NCBI GenBank assembly: GCA_038496445.1
Contig: JALMLS010000502.1
Span: forward strand, 1-64,000
Reading direction: 5' to 3'
DNA: 64,000 nt
Source of the DNA: Trichosphaerium sp. ATCC 40318
Taxonomy: Eukaryota > Discosea > Flabellinia > Trichosidae
This document shows, in pieces, positions 1-11,552 of the stretch. The notes beneath the pieces are model-generated. The model was not told the DNA's origin. It did not search any database and saw only the letters and a program-made list of their open reading frames with translations. A program made the position numbers and the translations under genes. Position 1 is the stretch's first letter. Each line of letters starts with the position of its first letter.

Positions 1-1081
1 AATACAAACCAGGTTTTTATCTCTATCAATTCTGCTATCATTTCTTTCAAATCCTTTTCTTGACCATCAGGATCAAATCTGCTGCTTATTTGCTTTTGAT
101 ACACACACTCTAGCTTCAAGAATCCCATATCTCTTATAGCACCCTCTGCAACACCAACCAAAGCAGCTAGTATTCATTATAAAACGTTAAATAAGTGGAT
201 TGTAACTCGCAACGTACGTTCCCAATAAACTGCAATTCTTTTTGTTCCTTGGATTGTCAGGATATTAAGTGCTTCACGCATAAAAGAAATCGTAGGTATG
301 ATGAGCTCTATGGTATATGGAAGTCGTCTACCAAATGCATTATCACATGGATACGCTAGATTTTCATCACAGATAAGTAAAGCAGGTACTCCCGATGCAG
401 CTACAACAAAAAAGTAAATACCACAAGCCAGTTTTGACTATTTCTTTGTTGCTGAAAAAACCACGTGTACAACATGATTACGCACGTTCAATACTGTTAA
501 CTTTATGCTCATGACCAACAATAGCAGCAGGTAGACCATAGTTAATCGTACGAGGCTAAATAATGAAAGTTACAAAAGTTCTGTAATTGTTTCGAACCCA
601 ATTGGAGGAAGTGACTCGTGAATTCAAGAGACGTACCAAAATTAAAAAGTTCACATCATGATCATTCACCAGTTGTAGTGCAGCAGTAGTAGAAGCATTT
701 ACCGTAGTTTCTAATACGAAATATTATGAAAAAAAAAAAACTACACGTGCAGCAACAGCCTCCAACCTCTAACTCCGAACAAAAAGTCAAAAACGTACCT
801 ATAAACTTGAAAATAATTTCGACTCTATAAGTCTCGTTGTTTATTAGAAACCCTCCGCGTTTATTTACCTAGTTACACGTTATTTAAAGCCGAAAACAAA
901 CTTTGATTATTAACGTTTTTCGGAGTACCTCCTCCAGCCACAATTCTTGCCCACGACGAGAGTCAATTGAATCTTGTGTAAACGGTGAGTCTAGGTAAAT
1001 GCTCCCAATCCTGAAGACTCGATCGGTTGAACCCTTTATAGCTGATAGAGCTAATATAAAACATATAACAGAGAGGTTCAT
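1..1081 (-). CDS. Receptor with amino-acid-binding (PBP type I) ectodomain, 5' part
   Basis: The gene starts at ATG 1081 and leaves the window at position 1, so only the N-terminal part is seen. Exon 1 begins with a signal peptide (MNLSVICFILALSAIKG) followed by RIGSIYLDSP and RRGQELWLEEV. The next exon gives NKRGGFLINNETYRVEI. Together these match the start of type I periplasmic-binding folds (ANF receptor or Leu/Ile/Val-binding family). Later exons encode LQLVNDHDVNFLIL, INYGLPAAIVGHEHK and PALLICDENLAYPC, as expected for the ligand-binding lobes. In eukaryotes this fold is the ectodomain of GABA-B-like receptors, receptor cyclases and hybrid histidine kinases. The membrane and signalling part lies outside the window, so the receptor class cannot be told. 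Introns are short with GTAC donors. Family assignment is fairly sure; function is inferred. Confidence 0.72.
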
Positions 1082-1560
1082 AGGCGCAGTATGTGAAGCC
1101 TATAAAGGAAATTTCAGGTCTTTGGATATTTAAGTTACTTTCTAAAAAATCACAATTAAGCCTGACTGGGAGATAAACTACGATTCTCATGTAAGGATGG
1201 ATAGTTGAGCAGGAGGTAACATTATTTATATTTTGGGATATTGAGAGCAAGCAATGATAAATTAGGCTTCTTGTTAGGGTACTATGGAAACAACAAAAGG
1301 ATCAATGATCAACATTGCAGTGAATGGTTACAAATTTGAGAGTACGTTAGTTCCAACTTTCCTGACGTTCTAGACCTTTTAGAATTGTGAATATCCAGCT
1401 CCTCTAATAAGGTAAAAAAGTTGCTTAGTGTAGTACAAAAAGGATATGATTAACAACAAAAAAAGTATGTGGTGATCGCGTCTCGTTGCCTTTAAATAGA
1501 AGTTACACTCAAGTTTTATTTTAAACCATGGAGTGCAACAATACTAAACGAAGAAAACAC

Positions 1561-1640
1561 GCTGCAGGTGGGTGCTCTACCACTGAGCTACGGAGAGAAA
1601 ACTCTGCCGGGAGGATTTGAACCTCCGACCTCCAAATCAT
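1561..1640 (-). tRNA. tRNA-like element with halves in permuted order (3' half before 5' half)
   Basis: Read on the minus strand, 1640-1604 carries a T-arm (stem GGAGG/CCTCC, loop TTCAAAT) preceded by the variable-loop-like AGGTC and followed by CGGCAGA and G. After a TTTTC linker, 1597-1561 carries TCTCCG, TA and a D-arm (GCTC, loop, GAGC), then CCCACCTGCAGC. The T-arm half thus lies upstream of the D-arm half. The acceptor strands pair TCT/AGA and CCG/CGG with one bulged C, so the halves appear to belong together. The anticodon stem (CCCAC with TTTGG) pairs only partly. If the sequence is read straight through, the anticodon would be GCA (Cys), but the splice point is unknown. It may be a circularly permuted tRNA gene or a permuted pseudogene. 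Confidence 0.5.
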
Positions 1641-2246
1641 AAAGACCCGATGACATTCTTGCACCACGTCAAAGTAAGTCTTTGACTCAATAGTTATACA
1701 TCTCATTCATCAAAACAAATTTATTGTGGCTTGGACAGTAGTTTCGCTTGTTGTTACAATACTATGTGAGAATTTTCTGTAGTTTATGTGCACGATAATT
1801 CGCGAAGTAAAACAGTGAGTGTTTGCCTAGTGAGAGCAACCAAGCATGATTGCATATATTGCTAACCAAAAGGTTTTCTGACATTTTTCTTTACATTTCT
1901 TATTGCCACGTGTTATGTGAAGCTCATGAGAAGAAAGGCGGATATCTTGGCAACTATGCAAATAGAAGTTAGTGATCGTACCTTAAAGCAGGACATATTT
2001 CTAAGATATCCTGTACTAGTTCAAACGCAACATGTTCCTTCTTTCGAGAGCTAACCCAACCGCATTTACAAAGGTTCTCCATGTGGATATGAGGCGACAT
2101 CAGAATTTTGACGACTTTGCCGAAGGCTGAAAAGAATTAAAGTCCACAACTTTGTACAGTACAGCGTTTTTTATTTTTGACAAAGGTTGAAATCTGAGTT
2201 TTTTTTGTTTTTCCATGACGAGTCTCTAGCGTTTTGAGTCGCGACT
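1641..2246. other. Intergenic, no gene seen
   Basis: The stretch between the tRNA-like element and the 3' end of the kinase-SH2 gene shows no reading frame with recognisable protein character. It has one CACGTG palindrome near 1911 and otherwise low-complexity AT-rich sequence. Confidence 0.5.
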
Positions 2247-4818
2247 TTACAAATCATCAGGATCTAGGTAACCCATTGTTGGATCATCTTCTTCTTCTTT
2301 GTGTGTGAAAATAGCTTGATACTTTGATCCAGGACAAGGTACTTTCAAACCAAGATCCTTTGAGAAATTCTTTATAACACTCTGAAGTGAACTGCATTTT
2401 GCTTTTCCGATTTGGTACTTTCCTCCTGGCGAGTGCTGTACACGGAAGTGGTTAACTTTCACCTCTTTTTTCTTACCACTCTTTGCTTTTGCAGATATTG
2501 CATAAGAACCTGGGTCACGTGAACTAAACCTGACCAAATACGTTCCTGAAAAAAAACTTGTGAATATTCAAGAATAAAATAAGAAAACTGTTGGTTACCT
2601 GTTCTAGAAGCTCCTTTTAAAAGTTTTTCTGTTTGACCAGATGAAATATCTCCGTGAAACCACTCTTCTGATAAAACACTACGAACCTAAAAGCACACTA
2701 TGGTCAATAAACATTCTTCGAATGAAACTTTGATTTTTTTTAAGGTTTTTTTAACCTTGCTCCTGCACGTACAGTGTCTAGTGTTTCTTTACCATTAAGA
2801 GGTCCAAACCATTGTAGGAATCTATAAAAACTATCCATGGTAACTTCATCATCCTTGGCTACCAGGAATTAATGTTACAAGCATCAAAAAAAAAAAAAGC
2901 ATTTCTTTGCTTCAATAAAAAACAGTACCTAACAACATCTCCAAGCAAGCCGTCATCTCCTCATTCACCAACTCTTTACCCAGAAATTTTGTAAATTTTG
3001 CAATAAATTCATCCCACGTGACCTCTGTCTAAACGAAACGACGCATAAGTAAAACTCAAGAAAACTTTTTGGATTTGTTTTTAAAAACTGTTCTTGCTTT
3101 ACCTCTTCTTTGAAGTATTTCTTCCAAAACCTGATACCACGTTTATCTTTTAATGTCCCTTCAATCACAATACTCTCAAAATCATCCAGAATCTAATTAA
3201 AATCATTTTAGCACGTAGGACCAATTAAATTCGAAGAAATTAATTGTAAATAAAAAAAATTTCGTAACGTACGTCTTGGAATGATGGCCTGTTCTCTGGG
3301 TTAGCATCCCAGCCTATTACAATTCAGTTAGTACATGAACCTGCACAAAAAGCCAAAAGGGTTTTCAAGCTTTTTTTTAACGTACAAGCTTCCAATATCT
3401 TTTTGAGTGTTGGTGGGCAGTTAGCAGGTATAACAGGGCGCTTATGCTCTTGACATACAGCCTGTACCATAGAAGAGTATGTTTCGATTTCAGGGAACGG
3501 ATCAGAACCAGTTAAAATCTCCCATAAGACCATACCGTAACTGTATAAATCGCACTTTTCATTATACCTAAAAACAAAAAATGTTAATTACCAATACTTT
3601 ACTCACAGCAATCAAAACGTACGATTCATTCTGTAAGACCTCAGGTGCGATCCATAGTGGTGTACCAACGGTTCCATACGCTGCAGGATCATCTCCTTGA
3701 GCTTTAACATGACTTAGACCGAAATCAGCCTAAAATTCTATTACAACTGTTCACTGCCAATCACAAGCAAAAAAAAAAAGAAAAACACAATTGTTCGGCT
3801 TTATCATAAATAATTTATCTTCAACGTACAACTTTAACGCGACCATCTTCATCCACCAATAAATTAGGTGTCTTCAAATCCCTAGAAGAAAACACGTGAA
3901 CAACGGCAAACGTTTGACAGCAAAAAAAAACAATTTGTTTTTTTATGTTAATTATTCAGATAAATCCTTCTGCGCAGCACAAACAAAGCGGTTTTTGATG
4001 ATCGTGAGCTCAAAAAAAAATTAGGTGAATTGTGATCAACCTACCTGTGAATGGTGACAGGGTCTGTGTTATGTAAGCAGTTCATTCCTTGTGCTGCCTG
4101 TCTAGCCATGTCCATACGTTGAGCAAACGTTAACTTTTTTTTTTCCCTTTTAAGTACTTTGCGAACAGAGCCCTGATAGTTTTAAACGCGTCAGGAATAA
4201 TATTTTACCAGATAGCCGTAAAGTGAAAGAAAAAAAAAACTGCAAAAACGTTTATCGGTCAGAAACGACGCTAAATTTTAGTTGAAGTTGGTAAAAACGC
4301 CATGAGATGGTTTATATCTACCTTACGCATGAGTTCTGTGACTATCATTAAATCCCCTACTTCAGTACAAGCCCCCATAAATAATAATACGTTGGGTGTT
4401 TTAGATTACTACGTAATATCGTTAGTCCCGTTTAGAGCATTTTTAATAATGACATGCCTGAAAAGCGCTATTTCTTTTCTGAATGCATCTAATGTGTTCT
4501 GATTTGGATCCTGTATTATTAGGCGCTTAACAGCGACGTCCTTGCCGTGAAGTGTACCCTCAAACACCTCACCAAATGTACCAACACCTAGTTTTTTACC
4601 CATTGTGATGTCACTCTTGCCTATTTCGAATCTTGAAGCCATTAGAAGCAATTAGCGGTGATCGTGTACTTTTGTAGTTGTTTCTCGAATTCAGCCCTCT
4701 CCTCTGACGTAGCTTCTCTCTCTTGCACCCCGCCTTTTGCTATACTAGAAACACTCGCTGAACCGCGAATATTAACCTACAATTGAATTAGACATACAAA
4801 TACGCTTAGGAGTATCAT
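2247..4818 (-). CDS. SHK-type protein kinase with C-terminal SH2 domain
   Basis: This is a kinase-SH2 protein in the domain order of Dictyostelium SHK kinases. The kinase domain comes first: glycine loop GVGTFGEVFEG, DVAVKRL (beta-3 Lys), PNVLLFMGACTEVGDLMIV, a catalytic HRDLKTPN, VADFGLS and WIAPEV, so it should be active. The HRDLKTPN form is typical of TKL kinases. A linker with WKKYFKEEV follows. The C-terminal SH2 has WFHGDISSGQTEKLL and TYLVRFSSRDPGSYAIS with the phosphotyrosine-binding Arg in LVRFSSR. The stop is at 2247. ATG 4642 gives a start just before the kinase domain. An upstream exon (about 4685-4780) splices in frame as EKQLQK-FEIGKSD, so a start near 4818 is possible but unsure. 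The intron at 4409-4457 uses a GC donor. A role in phosphotyrosine-guided cytosolic signalling is inferred from the family. Confidence 0.85.
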
Positions 4819-5148
4819 CGTGCCTTTTTTTTTCTAGAATGAGGGCCGGAAGCTGCCATTTGAAGTTATGTATGTTCACAACTTTAATAAACGTAGATAC
4901 AGAGGTGGTTCAAACAAGGTAGATTAATGACACGCAAAAAGAGAGATGCTGTGACAATAAATTTAACGCCTGAAAAAAGTGGAATGGACAGTTTTTTGTT
5001 TTGTACTGCCGCGTTTTTTCTTCAAAAAAAACCTGAGAATTCGCGTGACCGGCGGTTATTTATTACGCTGATTGAAGATATTCTTTGAGAGCGTAGACCC
5101 CTATGGATAGTTATATGTACTATATCTTGCTCTAGAAACATAAGGTTT

Positions 5149-8100
5149 TTACTTGTTACACTTTGTACAGCCCATTAAAAAAAAAAGAGTTTTGATGAAA
5201 TTTTTTTTTCTTTTTTTTTTTCTTTTTAGGTAGTTTGGTATTGTTTGTTGGTGTGTGGTACATGAATCTATATCCTTGTCCTTATTACCAATAGTAAACG
5301 TAACAGACCTATCAGGTCTGCTTGTTACTTGTCCTGGAGCACTCCATAATGACCCAGACGTTGGTCTAGAAACTCTTGGAGAAACGTCAAAAATGCCTAT
5401 CCGTCTGTCGCTCAACTCGCCCGGTTTTGCCGCCTATACATGTCATTAGAGTCTCCAATTGTATAATCAACAGTACCTGTACGGATATGCTAACAGCAGG
5501 AGCATTAAAGTCCCTATTGTCGCATTTAAGCATCGTCTGTTTAAGTCGTCTTCTGGGTGTTCTCCAGCTGAAAGTGATTGCTCCGTTGTGTGTAAAATCA
5601 GCGTCTTGGAGATGCTCATCTGATCGAAGAAGGTAGGCTACTTGTGTACATATTACAGCACTAGGTTTCCCGTTTGTGTTATTAGTACGGTTTCGAGAAG
5701 CAGGAAGTGTTGTTGCTATTAATTGCTTTGTTCCTGGTGCGATTTTAGTTGGTGGCGCTTGTGTCCACGTCTCGCCTTCGCTTCCAGTTGTAAGCTTTAA
5801 TCTGTGTAGGTAACACTTTGTAGTATTATTAATCTCAATGACAGCAGTGCGTCGCTTCGCCTAAGAACATTAAGAGACCGTCAAAATACATATTACTTGA
5901 AAAGGCAAAAAAAAAACGTACCAACAGACGTTGTTTAGTCTCTTCGTACGTCTCCTCTACTTCTTCTGGTTCTTCCATGGATATATTGTTAATCAAATCA
6001 GCCTCTAGATCGCCCATAATTTTGATTAAGTGCTTCAAGCCGTGAATGTACTCTGTATCTATACAAGGAGGATCCACTCGCCAAGTGTGAGCTAAATATC
6101 GAGAAAAAAAAATTAGTCCGCTTCGCTTTGTGTCGTTTTACGGTCACGTGACCACGTGGTAAGCGTAAATTAAGTATGATTTAATGTAAAAAAATTACTT
6201 ACCAAAATCTACAATCTTGACTAAAACATTCCCAGGTACATCAACACCACTAGACGCATCATAGATAAATAGAATAGAGCTTCCAATAAAAGAAAAATCA
6301 GTTTGTTTTTGAAACCACTTTAAAATCTGCTTTACTGGTCCAATCATTGCTTGCAGTGTCTTTATCCTTGCTTTACCACCAGGCGTATTTGTGACATACT
6401 GTAAAAATGCTGGTTTGATCTGTACAGGTTTGAGAGAAACACCCCAAGGCTTATCTCTCTTTATATAGTCTTTTATATCCGTTTGCCAAACTTTCATACC
6501 ACAAATACGGAATCCAAGGCTAGACGATGTACTGTATGAATCAACAGCATTCAAATACCCCTTCTTTATAAACCCAGCTGTATGATCAGCTGATCTCCTT
6601 CCCACTAAAAAAAAAATTAAAAATGTCACGTGAGGGCAGAACAATAGTTTTCTTTAGATTTCCTTCTTTTTTTTTCGACAATAAAAAAAACTTTGCCTCC
6701 TGGAATGAATTCGTTACTTACTCTTTATATCCATTATACATGGCTTGTCGTAACCATAAGTAAGATCTTCCATTATAATATACTGTAAGGAACCGGCTTG
6801 AGGGTCATTTATAACAGTACGACCATCAAACTTTGGAAAAAAACTTGGCGTATCATTAGGCATATTTCTTAAACCTTCATAGAACGTCCACTCCCTACAA
6901 GCTGTTAAAATCCGCTGCCGATAGGCACAAAAAGAAACAGAAACACACTACAAAAAAACACAAACGAATCATTACTACACAACCAGAAGCGAAATAACTA
7001 CACCTCAAGCATGGAAATAGAAAAGAAAAGCTTCTATTGTGAAGAAAAAATTGGTTTCAGGTTTTTTGGCGCCCTTCGGATCGTTTCGGGTCACGTGCCT
7101 TTTTGACCATGGTTTAAGAATCTTATCACCCATTTTAAGTATCCCTCCTATTTTTCCATTACCTTTATGCCCTGCAACCTGGTTTTGAAACTGTTGAATA
7201 TTATCTTGAACAAGAACAGGCATAGGATCTGCGCAACGCATAAGTGCACGGAGTATTCCCATTTCAAACACCCGTTGCATCCTTGGATCAGAAAGACCCG
7301 CTTTAATAAATTCCTAAAGTAGTTTTAGATGTAAAAGAACAGAGTAAACAATAACAAGTATGAAAAGGGATCAAGTTTTTTGCTCATGTTTTTTTTGATT
7401 TTTCTTCTTTTTTTTTTCGGTATTAATTTACCTCTAAACCAACTTTATCGAGTTCCTTATTATGCCCAACTTTATCTACAATACCATCTCCAGCAGAAGA
7501 AAAATTAACAGCTATAGAACGTGATCTTTGGTTTGGTTTGTTTCCTTGAGGTTCGATACTTGGAGGGTTGTGATTAAGTCTGTATATCAGTTCAAAAACC
7601 TCGTGACGGTGTAAAAAACCCTTATCAGAGCGATCCATCATTTTGAAGGTAAATGTCAATTTTTCCTCAGGTGTCCCTTTTGAAAAGGTAGCATAGCCTT
7701 TAATATAATCCTTATACGTAAGCATATCATCCTGGGTATGTAAAAATGCAAAAAACCTAAATGACAAAACATAAGAACACCAACAAGACAACAAACACAA
7801 AAAAAAAAAAAAGAAAAAAAATCAAAAAAAAAAGACTTGAAAGGAAAAAACGCACATGTTCTCCCAAAAACGCTTAGATGCACCATTTAGTCTCAAATTC
7901 TCTTCTACAAACTCAGCACCACTTATCGTCCCTTAAAAAAACCGGTTAAACAAAGAAAGACTAGCAGTCTAGTCATTTTGTGATACACTAAATAGTGAGC
8001 ACGTGCGGTAAAGTTTATGTCTTTTGTGACTTTTTTACTTTATGAGTGTTTATGGGAACGCAAAAAATGACTTGTTTTATTCAAACAATAGGCAGTTTTA

Positions 8101-8481
8101 ACAGCTAAAAGAAGTTTTAATTTTTTTACAGTACCTGTAGGGTATTTTGCCATAAAAGTAGCATGATGCCTACTGAGCTGTTCTGTTGTAACTAATAATA
8201 TGTTTTAGAGCACTATTTGATGGTCATATTTAAAATTAAACAGATTTTGCGTTAATTGTTTAACACATTAATATAAAACCTTAATTATAACAGCATAACC
8301 GCGTATAATACATATCGGACGTACAATGTCCATAAGTTAGTTCTCTTAGCTCTTCTAATTCGCTAGATGATAAATGTGAGCTTGTATTAGAGCTAGCCTG
8401 CCCCATCTGCCATTTACGTCTAATTAGATGTCGTAATTGACCCATGGAGAATTTTCGCTTCAGTTTGGGTTGATTGCTCAT
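5149..8481 (-). CDS. EF-hand (calcium sensor-like) / inositol polyphosphate kinase fusion
   Basis: The start is ATG 8481 (MSNQPKLKRKFSMGQ). The N-terminus resembles neuronal-calcium-sensor proteins: ELRELTYGH, TTEQLSRHHATFMAKYPTG, GAEFVEENL, then an EF-hand-like MMDRSDKGFLHRHEVFEL and EEFIKAGLSDPRM. The same reading frame runs through introns into an IPK-family kinase: NQVAGHKGNGKIGGILKMGD, ILKPWSKREWTFYEGL, PCIMDIK (the PxxxDxKxG motif), SLGFRICGMKVW, DKPWGVSL, SSILFIYD and VKIVDFG. IPK enzymes phosphorylate soluble inositol phosphates. A third region (RRTAVIEINNTT to about AVSISVQ, then a Lys-rich tail) looks like a small beta-sandwich faintly like aegerolysins, which I hold weakly. The loops of the EF hands are degenerate, so calcium binding is unproven. 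The intron at 6895-7098 uses a GC donor. Confidence 0.8.
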
Positions 8482-8779
8482 TTATTACCTTACAAGCTGC
8501 ACTAAACTAACCCAACACAAAAAATGTGAACACGTTGTACGCCTGTCAGCGCGGGGTTTTTTTTTGGTTGCTTAACGTGGCTTTGACCACATTTTTTACT
8601 GCTGTCGAACTGAGACGCACCAAGTGCTAACATTCTAAGCTTCAGAATATCATAAGGGTTTTCATGAAATATTTCTTCTTTTACATGTTACTGCGCAGTT
8701 TCATGGGCGTTTACGCTAAATAAACGTTGGTGTCTACCCTTCTAAACGGTTTATTTACAATTAACTTTTTTTTTTTGTT

Positions 8780-10114
8780 TTACGCAAAGAGATCAATGAT
8801 CTTTGTCTTCTTCCTTTTCTGAGGAGCAAACATTTCACGTTTTATAGGCTTAAACTCTCCAACATCCTCCTCTCTTACAAGAAGGCCTTCACCAAAGTAT
8901 CCTCCATCAAACCAACCGATCATAGACCTAGAAAAAACCACATCAGTACCAGACAATAATAGTAAAAAAAAAAGAAAAAAAAAAAGAAAAAAAAATTGAT
9001 GAAAAGACAAGCTTACACAGTATCAAATGGTCCATGAAGATCATCCTTTCCTTCCCATTTATACTCCCACCTACGTTTATCCTCTTCTAAAGGTATCTCA
9101 TCATCTCTTTTAACCTTTGAAGCGAGCTTCTCCTTTACATCAGCGTAGATATCTTACACCCAGTCAAGGAGAAAAAAAAAGAATAATCGCTGCTGCGATA
9201 AAATGCCTTGAAGGATACCAGGAAAACCCGACTGAATCAAGAGGTCTGCAGCCTCTATGAGCGTATCAAAACTACTAGTTCCTTTATCTGAAGAAGAAGT
9301 ATCCTTTAATCTTCTTATAGCCATGAGAACATTCTCTCTAGGCTGTAAGATATCCAACACTGTAATCATTGCTTTATCAATCTCATTCTTTGTTTTTCTT
9401 CTTTCTTGCAACTCCTTTAAAAATGTATCTTCCTCCATCTCATCATTGTCTCCATCGTCTTCCTACGATTTATAACAGTTAGACGGCTGTACCCTTGTCT
9501 TCAAGAGTTTTTATTTTTGTACCTCCTCGTCATCACTATCGCCGCGTTGTTCCTTTGTCAGAGAGGCTAGCCATGGATCTTCGTCTTCTTTTTTGTTCCT
9601 GCCAAATACAAAAAATCCGTTATCATCAAAATTACCTGCAAATGGGCGTCAGACACTGCTGACTTGATAATTTTGATAACAGACGCGTGAATTACAGTTG
9701 CTTGTGCTGAATAAAAAAATAACGTACCTTCCTTCAAATCTCCATCGTCAATCTCTAGGTTGGGTTAGAGATAATGTTTTACGGCTTATGTGACGTACTG
9801 AAGCTTTCAACTTTTTCTTGTTTATCATCAAACCTACAAATTACTGTTACTTGCGCTCACTTGATGGATATAGAGCGCAAAACATACCTTTTGGGAGCAG
9901 GAGCGTCTGATACTACCAATTTAGAGTTTTTACGCCGTTTTAGCGCTGGTAAGTCGAAATCATCAAGAGCCGCTTCTCTTCGTCGTTTTTTTTTTTCGCG
10001 AATGAGTTCTGGTACACCCTTCGCCTTTACTTTATCGTAAACGTCTCCTAATGCTTCACTAGGGTCATAATCCTTTTCTTCATCATCTAAATCAAATGTC
10101 ACTTGCTTTGCCAT
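8780..10114 (-). CDS. CD2BP2: CD2BP2 / U5 snRNP 52K protein with GYF domain
   Basis: The protein starts MAKQVTFDLDDEEKDYDPSE and has the acidic and basic N-terminus of U5-52K. The middle exon shows ILQPRENVLMAIRRL and SFDTLIEAADLLIQSG, the helical segment shared by CD2BP2 and yeast Lin1/Snu40. The C-terminus is a GYF domain: WEYKWEGKDDLHGPFD, SMIGWFDGGYF, then VREEDVGEFKPI and a basic tail ending KTKIIDLFA. GYF domains bind proline-rich ligands. In U5 snRNP the protein helps assemble the tri-snRNP precursor with Prp6 and Dib1. The gene lies head to tail with the EF-hand/IPK gene, about 300 bp upstream of its start. Confidence 0.9.
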
Positions 10115-10314
10115 CTCTGGGGCCTGTGGACTTAAGACTTAAGTGCACATTAAGTTGCATTTGTCTCTAAAACACTGTTTAGAATATTTGTCTAGCGCTA
10201 CTTGTAAATAGTACCGTATTCGAAGTCTCGCGTTTGACTGGCTTGCTTACGTTTTTGTCAAAGTAGGACTTGTAAGAGAAGGTTCCGTCATTTCTTTGAG
10301 TCTCACAAGTAATA

Positions 10315-10438
10315 TTATTGTCCGTGGACATTGTCTAGAGCTCGTTTTAATTGTTGATCTACCACACTGCTGATATCTGATTCAGCATGGTAATAGGTTA
10401 TTAGTATAGGTTCTGCATCTTCTACATGTTGACTATCG
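10315..10438 (-). CDS. Possible 3' exon of a small unknown gene
   Basis: An open minus-strand stretch bounded upstream by a good acceptor (TTTTCGATAG) encodes roughly EDAEPILITYYHAESDI and VVDQQLKRALDN before a stop at 10315. The composition is protein-like and the last helix faintly recalls Tondu-type VDxHFxxAL motifs, but this is only a resemblance. I could not find upstream exons or a start. It could be a real short gene in the 10.3-10.9 kb region or chance. Confidence 0.25.
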
Positions 10439-11111
10439 AAAACACTCTGTAACTCTTATTAAACCAAGACTTTCAAGAGAAAACGTGATTGCCAACCTAC
10501 ATTCGTTTGGAATATCGTTAAGCAGACTCTAGTTTGTACACTATACAATGTGTAGCAATATTAAGATGTGTGGAGGTATCAATTTGAACTACTTGGTAGC
10601 CATAGTTTTTAACATGATGACTGCACAAGTCGTTAAAAACACGTTAGTCTTTTAATTAAGCCAAAAGCGGATTCCGTAAAAGGTTTGATGTCTACAAAGC
10701 TTTCGGCTTACCGCCAAACACGGTACGAATGCCTTAAACACTGTTTGCCGTTTGTTTTGCTTTTCTAAAAATCAACGCACCTGTATAACTTACTAGCGCT
10801 GGCACTAGCGCCTACCCCACGCTAACGTAAGCGCTCTATCATCATTCAAACAGCACAGCAGGTATATTAAGTGAAAACCTCCCACAACACTACCCAACGT
10901 TGCTGTGCTTTGTAACGCCGCCGGGTGTCAAATATACAAATAAAAATTGTTGGTGGGTTTGTTAAATCACGTGGGTTTGAAACGGTTGGATTAGCAAGAA
11001 ATTTTACACTAGACAATGCAATTACTAACACTTCATACGTATCGCTTGTAAAGTTGTTTATTGCTTGAGGTGGTTACTACACTTTACTACTAACGCAGCA
11101 TGGCTTTACTG
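10439..11111. other. Intergenic, nothing assigned
   Basis: I see no convincing coding exon on either strand. It may contain the 5' part of the candidate exon at 10315-10438. A CACGTG palindrome lies near 10971. Confidence 0.4.
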
Positions 11112-11552
11112 TTAGCTATGATGATATCTAGGAGCTCTTCTACTTCGGTGAGTTTGATTTGTCGTTCTCCAGTAAGTCCCTGCAGGGGCAGTTTGTTTTT
11201 TTCGATAGCTACAGTCGCAGGTGAAAAATATTGCATCGTTCCTGGCTACATACATGGTTGATGCTCGTTTATTGTTGCAGCTGTGGCAAGCATTAACTAG
11301 AGCAAAGTGGCCGTGTTCGTCGTGCATATGGGCTCGAAGTCTCGCCGTGTTAGGGCAGCGTTCCAGGTCTTTACTACGATTTCTGCACCAACAACAACAG
11401 GTTCCTTGGATTTTAATCTTTTTCTTGTGATGATGACATTTGCTGGTGTCCTCAGTGTGTTTCATTTTTATTAGGTCGTTATTATCCGGAGCATATTCTT
11501 GCAAGTAGGCTTCCAGTTGACGTCCTCTTAAATTGCCGCCGAAGTTTAACAT
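11112..11552 (-). CDS. Small Cys/His-rich, HNH-like zinc protein
   Basis: The unspliced frame from ATG 11552 (MLNFGGNLRGRQLEAYLQEY) gives about 146 residues. The middle is rich in metal ligands: CHHHKKK, CCCWCRN, then RAHMHDEHGHFALVNACHSC followed by NNKR. The layout CxxC, HxxxH with nearby Asp, then N, CxxC and NxK resembles HNH endonucleases or related treble-clef folds. The C-terminus is basic. An upstream exon is possible, since open sequence continues to about 11797, but no clean junction was found. HNH modules occur in mobile introns, phages, large DNA viruses and some eukaryotic nucleases, so a nuclease role is inference. The gene has no introns, unlike most neighbours. Confidence 0.45.
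   Translation of the reverse strand: MLNFGGNLRGRQLEAYLQEYAPDNNDLIKMKHTEDTSKCHHHKKKIKIQGTCCCWCRNRSKDLERCPNTARLRAHMHDEHGHFALVNACHSCNNKRASTMYVARNDAIFFTCDCSYRKKQTAPAGTYWRTTNQTHRSRRAPRYHHS

Noticed and set aside
6195-6644. Membrane-like start MFCPHVTFLIFFLVG of the kinase exon
   Set aside because: The hydrophobic part is intron sequence; the exon joins PCIMDIK to GRRSADHTAG.
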